NCBI RefSeq assembly: GCF_029436685.1
Contig: NZ_JAROCY010000003.1
Location: forward strand, 1-64,000
Length of the DNA stretch: 64,000 bases
Source: Novosphingobium cyanobacteriorum
GTDB lineage: Bacteria > Pseudomonadota > Alphaproteobacteria > Sphingomonadales > Sphingomonadaceae
Direction of reading: 5' to 3'
Part shown: piece by piece, positions 59,181-64,000 of the stretch
Numbering within the stretch: position 1 is the first letter of the stretch
Layout: each line of letters begins with the position of its first letter
The notes under the pieces: model-generated
What the model was told of the DNA's origin: nothing
The model's input: the letters and a program-made list of their open reading frames with translations, nothing else
The model's database searches: none
Translations under genes and position numbers: made by a program

Positions 59181-59858
59181 ATGGCTTCGCGCGAACGGCT
59201 TTCCGCCCATCACCCCGATACCGCGGCGCTGCGGCGCATTGGCGAGCGCGTGCGTGCGCGGCTCGATGCAGACCCTGCGGCCTATCGCCTTCCGGTGGAG
59301 GAACTGGAGATCTATGGTGTGGCCGGCTTCTTCAGCGACGAGGAATGCGCGCGCCTGCGCAGCATAGTCGACGATGTGGCGGTGCCATCGCTCAGTTATG
59401 GCAACGTCTACGATAACGGCCGCACCAGCTATTCCGGCGATGTCGATCCCTTGGACCCGTTCATCCGCATGCTGCAGCGGCGGATTGACGACCTGCTCGG
59501 CTTCGAGCCGGATTTCGGCGAGACCATCCAGGGCCAGCGCTATAGCGTGGGGCAGGAATTCCGCCCGCATTACGACCACTTCAATCCGTCGCACAAGATG
59601 TGGGCGGATGAACAGACGCGCGGCGGTCAACGCAGCTGGACCGCGATGGCTTACCTCAACGCCGTTGATGAAGGCGGATCGACCGACTTCCCGCTGGTGA
59701 ACCTGTCCATCCCGCCACAACCCGGCGCGTTGCTGATCTGGAACAACATGAAGCCCGATGGCACGCCCAACAGCAAGGCGCTGCACGCCGGCACGCCGGT
59801 GATCCGCGGCACGAAATACGTGCTGACCAAGTGGTACCGTGCGCGCGCATGGCATTGA
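59181..59858 (+). CDS. Prolyl 4-hydroxylase-like 2OG-Fe(II) dioxygenase
   Basis: A 225-residue dioxygenase that would use 2-oxoglutarate and O2 to hydroxylate a protein or small molecule. Iron ligands are His130 and Asp132 (RPHYDHF) and His202 (LHAGTP); Lys212 or Arg209 (IRGTKYVLTKW) would hold 2-oxoglutarate. The N-terminal helix region (about 1-45) precedes the usual P4H pattern GFFSDEECARLR. The ATG at 59181 has AAGGA just upstream; 59166 is an alternative. Its end overlaps the next gene by 10 bases. Confidence 0.87.
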   Translation: MASRERLSAHHPDTAALRRIGERVRARLDADPAAYRLPVEELEIYGVAGFFSDEECARLRSIVDDVAVPSLSYGNVYDNGRTSYSGDVDPLDPFIRMLQRRIDDLLGFEPDFGETIQGQRYSVGQEFRPHYDHFNPSHKMWADEQTRGGQRSWTAMAYLNAVDEGGSTDFPLVNLSIPPQPGALLIWNNMKPDGTPNSKALHAGTPVIRGTKYVLTKWYRARAWH

Positions 59859-61735
59859 TCCACAGGTCCGCTTCCACCGGCGTGATCGCGCTGCTGCTGG
59901 CCTCGTGCGCGGCACCGCAGGCGGCGCCTCCACTTGCGCCTCCACCGCCACCCGCACTGATCGACGCGCCACCCACGCCGCCGACCACCGTCGCCCCGCC
60001 GCAGCGCCAGGCAGTCTCTCCAGATGTGGAACGCGCGCTCGATCGGATCTTCCTTGACGACACGCGCGATGCGCAGACGCTGGACCCACTGGGCGAACTG
60101 GAGCGTGGCGACGCGCCGGACCCTGACCGTTTCAGCCTGTTGTTCACACCCCAACTGGCGGACCTGCAGCGCGCATTGAATGCCCGCACGCTGAAGCGCC
60201 TGCGCGAGATTGACCGTGACGCGCTGGGCAAGGAACACCGCATCTCATATGATGTCTTCCTCGCCGCGCAGCGCGACGAGGCGGACCTGCTGTCTCCCGA
60301 TACGCAGGCGCTGGTCGCCGTGCGTCCGTTCAATCACTTCGGCGGCTTCCATGTGGAATTTCCACAACTTGCCGCAGCTGAGGCGACGCCGCTTGACCGT
60401 GCTGAAGATTTCGAGGCGCGGATTGCCCTGCTGCGCACCCTGCCCGAAGTGCTCGCCCATGCCGAGGCGCGCTTTCGCGAAGGGATGGCCAGCGGCGTTG
60501 TGGAATCGCGGCTGACCGTGACCAACATGATCGCGCAGATTGATGCGATCCTGGCCCAGCCGGTCGAGCAATCGCAGTTCATGGCACCCGTGCGCCGCCT
60601 GCCGCCCACCATGCGCCCCACCGAACGCCGCCGCATCGCCGCCGCGTTTCGCGCAGCGACGCAGCAGCAGGTCCTGCCCGCCTACCGCGCCTTCCGCGCA
60701 TTCCTGCAGGACCAGTACCTGCCCGCCGCGCGCGAGGCGCCGGGCCTCTCGGCGATGAAGGGAGGTGAGCGGCTCTATCGCCTGTTGGTGCGCCTCCACA
60801 CCACAGAGGATCTCGATCCGCTCGCCGTGCACAAGCTGGGCCTCTCCGAAGTCGATCGCATCCATGGCGAGATGGAGAAGGTGAAGCTGCAACTGGGCTT
60901 CACCGGGCCACTGCCCGCCTTCTTCAACGAAATCCGCACCAACCCGCGCTACCATCCACGCACCGCGCTCGATCTGCAAAAGGGCTTTGCCCGCGTCGGC
61001 GCGCGCGTGGCTGCGCTGGTGCCGCGCTATTTCCTGAACCTGCCGCGCACGGCGCTGACCATCCAGCCGTATCCGCTCTATCGCGATCGGTTCGAGGCTG
61101 GCGGCGGCTATGCCCCCGGCGCGCCCGATGGCAGCAAGCCCGGCGTGTTCTTCTACAACACCTTCGATCTCAAGAGCCGCTATCTGACTGGCATCACCAC
61201 GCTCTATCTGCACGAGGGCGAGCCCGGCCACCACTTCCAGATCAGCCTGGCGCAGGAGAATGAAAGCCTTCCCCCGTTCCAGCGCTTCGACGGAAACACC
61301 GCCTTTGTCGAAGGCTGGGCGCTTTATGCCGAAACGCTGGGGTATGAAATGGGCCTGTTCGCCGATCCGATGCAGCATTGGGGCACGCTGGACGACGAAA
61401 TGCTGCGCGCCATGCGGCTCGTGGTCGATACCGGCATCCATGTGCAGGGCTGGAGCCGCCAGCAGGCCATTGACTACATGCTCGCCAATTCCGGCATCGG
61501 GCGCAGCGATGCCGCTGCCGAAGTCGATCGCTATATCGCCAACCCCGGGCAGGCCGTGGCGTACAAGGTCGGCGGCCTCACCATCCAGCGCCTGCGCCGC
61601 AAGGCGGAGACCGAGCTTGGCCCGCGCTTTGATATCCGCGCCTTCCATGATCAGGTGCTGGGCAGCGGCGCGCTTCCCCTGCCCGTGCTGGAAGACAAGG
61701 TGAACCGGTGGATCGCCGCCGAGAAAGCGGGCTGA
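59849..61735 (+). CDS. DUF885 family lipoprotein (putative zinc peptidase-like)
   Basis: A 628-residue lipoprotein. The lipobox is LLLASC with Cys about 20, followed by a Pro-rich linker (about 22-55). The body is the DUF885 fold; it holds the HEGEPGHHFQ motif (about 461-470), an HExxH-like metal site, with a second Glu in FVEGWALYAETLG. Family members are often annotated as peptidases, without firm biochemical proof. It overlaps the oxygenase gene by ten bases, so the two are coupled. Confidence 0.85.
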   Translation: MALIHRSASTGVIALLLASCAAPQAAPPLAPPPPPALIDAPPTPPTTVAPPQRQAVSPDVERALDRIFLDDTRDAQTLDPLGELERGDAPDPDRFSLLFTPQLADLQRALNARTLKRLREIDRDALGKEHRISYDVFLAAQRDEADLLSPDTQALVAVRPFNHFGGFHVEFPQLAAAEATPLDRAEDFEARIALLRTLPEVLAHAEARFREGMASGVVESRLTVTNMIAQIDAILAQPVEQSQFMAPVRRLPPTMRPTERRRIAAAFRAATQQQVLPAYRAFRAFLQDQYLPAAREAPGLSAMKGGERLYRLLVRLHTTEDLDPLAVHKLGLSEVDRIHGEMEKVKLQLGFTGPLPAFFNEIRTNPRYHPRTALDLQKGFARVGARVAALVPRYFLNLPRTALTIQPYPLYRDRFEAGGGYAPGAPDGSKPGVFFYNTFDLKSRYLTGITTLYLHEGEPGHHFQISLAQENESLPPFQRFDGNTAFVEGWALYAETLGYEMGLFADPMQHWGTLDDEMLRAMRLVVDTGIHVQGWSRQQAIDYMLANSGIGRSDAAAEVDRYIANPGQAVAYKVGGLTIQRLRRKAETELGPRFDIRAFHDQVLGSGALPLPVLEDKVNRWIAAEKAG

Positions 61736-61822
61736 CACCGGTGGATGCCGGTTGGCCGTTGGTCGATCCGGCATCGCCCTGAAAAGGCGGTGAAAGTATC
61801 ACGCTGGCAAGGAGACACGCTG

Positions 61823-62923
61823 ATGACCGCACGTCTGGCCCCTGCCCTGCTCGCCGCCCTGTTCGCCTCTCTGCCCCTGCACGCCATGGCCGATGCGCTT
61901 GCAGCACCTCCGGCTCCCGCCACGCCCGCACAGCCTGTCGCTCGCGCCGTGGCGGCAGAACTGGCCGATGCGCTCGGCAGCGATTTCGTCTATCCCGATG
62001 TCGGCGCGCATTATGCTGCAATGCTGCGCGCCAATGCTGCAGCCGGTGCCTATGATGCGCTTGCCGGCACCGCGCTTGCCGAGCGGCTGACGGCAGACCT
62101 TCAGGCGGTTCAGGCCGATGGCCACGTGCGCGTGCGATCTGTTGCCGAAACCCCTGCGGCGGGGCCATCGGCCACCCCTGCACCGGTCAAGGTGCCCAAC
62201 CTTGAGGCCGGCCGCTGGATCGCGCCCGGGCTCGCCTTCGTCCGGTTCAACCTGATGGCCAGTGAAGATGCCGACGCTGCGAATGCCCGGGCCTTCGCGC
62301 TCGGTCATCTCGGCGCGAACGTGCTGATCGTGGACCTGCGCACCAACAACGGCGGCGGCCTGGCCGAAATGGACGCCCTGTTCCCCTTCCTGTTCGACAA
62401 GCCGACGCCGCTGGTGCGCATGGCCACGCGCAAGTCTGTCCATGATCGTGATGGCGGCCCGCTGCACGGCATCGCTTCGCTGCGCACCGTGCCGGGCGAT
62501 CCCGCCTTCGTCACGCAGGAGCACTGGATCACGCCCGATCCCGAAACGGGCCTGCGCAAGACGAAGGTCTATGTCCTCACCTCGGGCCGCACGGCATCAG
62601 CGGCAGAACATTTCTCGCTGGCGATGAAGATCAGCGGCCGCGCCACGCTGGTGGGTGAAACAACCGCCGGAGCCAACCACTTCGGCTATGGCCTGGAACT
62701 CCCTGGCCAGCTTGTCGCCTTCGTGCCCGTGGGACGCACCTATGACCCCGCCACCGGCAAGGACTGGGAAGGCAATGGCGTTGCGCCAGACATCGCCGTT
62801 CCTGCCATGGACGCGCTGGTCACCGTGCTCGAACGCGAAGGCATCGCCCCGGCACAGGCGCAGAAGCTGTCTGACGAGGTGGCTCCGGCCAAGTCGATGG
62901 AGCGCCGCAAGACCGCAGTCTGA
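61823..62923 (+). CDS. S41 family (tail-specific/C-terminal processing type) peptidase
   Basis: A 366-residue exported peptidase. Signal peptide about 1-23 (LHAMA before DALAA). The short helical domain (about 35-115) leads to the S41 core: LIVDLRTNNGGGL, then the catalytic Ser in LTSGRTASAAEHFS, and the GETTAGANHFGYG loop with the late NGVAPDIAVP. The usual PDZ domain is missing, as in the group related to IRBP-type proteins. AAGGAG precedes the ATG at 61823. Confidence 0.87.
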   Translation: MTARLAPALLAALFASLPLHAMADALAAPPAPATPAQPVARAVAAELADALGSDFVYPDVGAHYAAMLRANAAAGAYDALAGTALAERLTADLQAVQADGHVRVRSVAETPAAGPSATPAPVKVPNLEAGRWIAPGLAFVRFNLMASEDADAANARAFALGHLGANVLIVDLRTNNGGGLAEMDALFPFLFDKPTPLVRMATRKSVHDRDGGPLHGIASLRTVPGDPAFVTQEHWITPDPETGLRKTKVYVLTSGRTASAAEHFSLAMKISGRATLVGETTAGANHFGYGLELPGQLVAFVPVGRTYDPATGKDWEGNGVAPDIAVPAMDALVTVLEREGIAPAQAQKLSDEVAPAKSMERRKTAV

Positions 62924-62926
62924 CGT

Positions 62927-63529
62927 TCAGGTCTCCGCCTGCTGTGCGGGTGTGGCAGACGGATCGGGTGGCGGCATGTCGATCGCCATTTCCACTGCGC
63001 TCTCCGTCACCACCGCCACCTCTTCCACCGTCCGGTCCAACTGGCCCAGCTTGTTGAAGATCTTGTCCACCTTGCGATGCAGGCGCAGGATCTCCACCGT
63101 CGTGCGCAGGTTCACTTCGTAATCGTGGCGGTTGGAGATGCGGTCCTTCCGCGCCTCCCGGTTCTGGCTCATCATGATGATCGGCGCCTGGAACGCGGCC
63201 AGGGTGGACAGCATCAGGTTGAGGAAGATGTAGGGATAGGCGTCCCACTGCAGGTGCAGGAACGGCGACAGCGGCCCGTTCACCAGCATCCACGCCGCCA
63301 GCACCAGTCCAAAGCCGATGATGAAGCTCCACGATCCGCCAACCCGCGCCACCCGATCGGCCAACCGTTCGCCCAAGCCCTCGCGGGCCTGCTCCAGTTC
63401 ATCAGGATCGAGCTGGATATCGGTGGAGGCGACGCGGCACAGCGCGCGCTGCTCCGCCTCGTCCAGATCATCATAGGAGCGACCCAGCAGGTCCTCCGCC
63501 AGCGCCTCCGGGCTGATGTCTAGCTTCAA
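62927..63529 (-). CDS. DUF1003 membrane protein
   Basis: A 200-residue protein with two membrane segments (about 66-85, FIIGFGLVLAAWMLVNG; about 95-120, FLNLMLSTLAAFQAPIIMM) followed by the conserved SQNREARKDRISNRHDYEVNLRTTVEI of DUF1003 and a coiled tail. A first helical part (1-60) is acidic. Function unknown. The TTG at 63529 has AGGAG five bases upstream and is the best start. It sits ten bases behind lysK on the same strand. Confidence 0.9.
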   Translation of the reverse strand: MKLDISPEALAEDLLGRSYDDLDEAEQRALCRVASTDIQLDPDELEQAREGLGERLADRVARVGGSWSFIIGFGLVLAAWMLVNGPLSPFLHLQWDAYPYIFLNLMLSTLAAFQAPIIMMSQNREARKDRISNRHDYEVNLRTTVEILRLHRKVDKIFNKLGQLDRTVEEVAVVTESAVEMAIDMPPPDPSATPAQQAET

Positions 63530-63539
63530 GCCGTCTCCT

Positions 63540-64000
63540 TCAGGAGGCGAGCGCCTCCGCAATCAGCTTTCGCGTGTTTTCAACACCATACAGCGCAATG
63601 AAGCTGCCCATGCGCGGCCCCTGCGCAGATCCGAGCAGCGTCTCGTACAGACACTTGAACCAGTCGCGCAGGGATTCGATCCCATAGTGCGGGTCCTTGC
63701 CGATCTCGTAGACGATGTTCTGCAGCTCTTCCGCCGTGGCGTCGTCGCTGGTCCCGGCCAGCTCCTCGTCCAGCGCGGCCAGCGCCTCGGCCTCGTTCGG
63801 CTCGGGCTTGCGGCGCTGCAGCGTGGGCGCGATGAAATCGCGGTTGTACGCCAGAGCACGCGTCACCAGCCCGTCGAGCGCCGGATGCGCCGCCGGATCG
63901 GCATTCTCCACATAGTTGCCAAGGTACGACCAGACCTGCTCACGCGTTGCCTTGGCGCCCAGCACGCCCACCAGGTTCAGCAGCAGGCCATAGGTCACCG
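63540..64000 (-). CDS. lysK: Class I lysyl-tRNA synthetase, C-terminal part (runs off right edge)
   Basis: Only the last about 153 residues are in the window; the 5' part lies beyond position 64000. The fragment is the helical anticodon-binding end of class I LysRS: TYGLLLNLVGVLGAKATREQVWSYLGNY, DPHYGIESLRDWFKCLYETLLGSAQGPRMGSFIALYGVENTRKLI. Alphaproteobacteria commonly use this archaeal-type enzyme instead of class II LysS. It charges tRNA-Lys with lysine. Confidence 0.9.
   Translation of the reverse strand, partial: VTYGLLLNLVGVLGAKATREQVWSYLGNYVENADPAAHPALDGLVTRALAYNRDFIAPTLQRRKPEPNEAEALAALDEELAGTSDDATAEELQNIVYEIGKDPHYGIESLRDWFKCLYETLLGSAQGPRMGSFIALYGVENTRKLIAEALAS

Noticed and set aside
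1..64000. CRISPR array, rRNA genes or prophage
   Set aside because: No regularly spaced repeats, no rRNA-like sequence, and no structural phage genes were seen on either strand.

Overview
The window is high-G+C DNA from an alphaproteobacterium, most likely a sphingomonad close to Novosphingobium. The evidence is gene content: an exosortase A (XrtA) exopolysaccharide locus in the order usual for sphingomonads, an orphan sdhB-thioesterase-zapE run, PdeM, a class I lysyl-tRNA synthetase, a single bifunctional RSH enzyme and a LovK/LovR-like blue-light pair. Housekeeping genes fill most of the window. Accessory character is confined to the first 2 kb.

Region by region. 1-2.0 kb: the end of an IS5-like element, a four-base-overlapping pair coding for a DUF5343 protein and a Swt1-type HEPN protein (candidate defence or toxin module), a tiny membrane-protein gene, and a decayed tRNA-Lys(CTT) whose 3' half is intact, beside rsh. 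2-14 kb: rsh, a GT87 glycosyltransferase, a GNAT, a MarR-like regulator, hemF, pdeM, infC (apparent AUA start), a periplasmic peroxiredoxin, prfB, a nitronate monooxygenase-like enzyme and a methyltransferase. 14-23.3 kb: an orphan Flp pilin, a TonB receptor facing an OprP-like porin, an S9 peptidase, sdhB, a thioesterase and zapE. 23.3-25.9 kb: a 15-codon Phe-rich mini-ORF with a terminator, then a CHASE2-EAL protein.

26-44.5 kb is the XrtA/PEP-CTERM-type exopolysaccharide locus. On the minus strand it runs acyl-CoA ligase, PLP decarboxylase, then (after a promoter region with repeated GTCCCG-N3-CGGGAC motifs) outer-membrane export protein, chain-length protein, tyrosine kinase, outer-membrane protein, ATPase, deacetylase, FemAB-like protein, glycosyltransferase, XrtA-EpsI fusion and amidotransferase. 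Diverging on the plus strand are a CelD-like acetyltransferase, an acyl carrier protein and two hydrolases. Most junctions are 4-base overlaps or gaps under 25 bases, so these are operons that build, modify and export a polysaccharide and process sorted proteins. No PEP-CTERM substrate, PrsK/PrsR regulator or priming sugar transferase is in the window.

44.6-64 kb: trxB and an outer-membrane protein gene sharing a perfect FNR-type box, a tyrosine phosphatase, the LOV kinase and receiver pair, an M20 amidohydrolase, a thiolase behind a 16-base palindrome, a second histidine kinase, an M28 peptidase, an RTX protein, ettA, an RcnB-like protein, a second MarR-like regulator paralogous to the first, a prolyl 4-hydroxylase-like oxygenase, a DUF885 lipoprotein, an S41 peptidase, a DUF1003 membrane protein and the C-terminal part of a class I lysyl-tRNA synthetase running off the right edge. 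No CRISPR array, rRNA or intact tRNA was seen.
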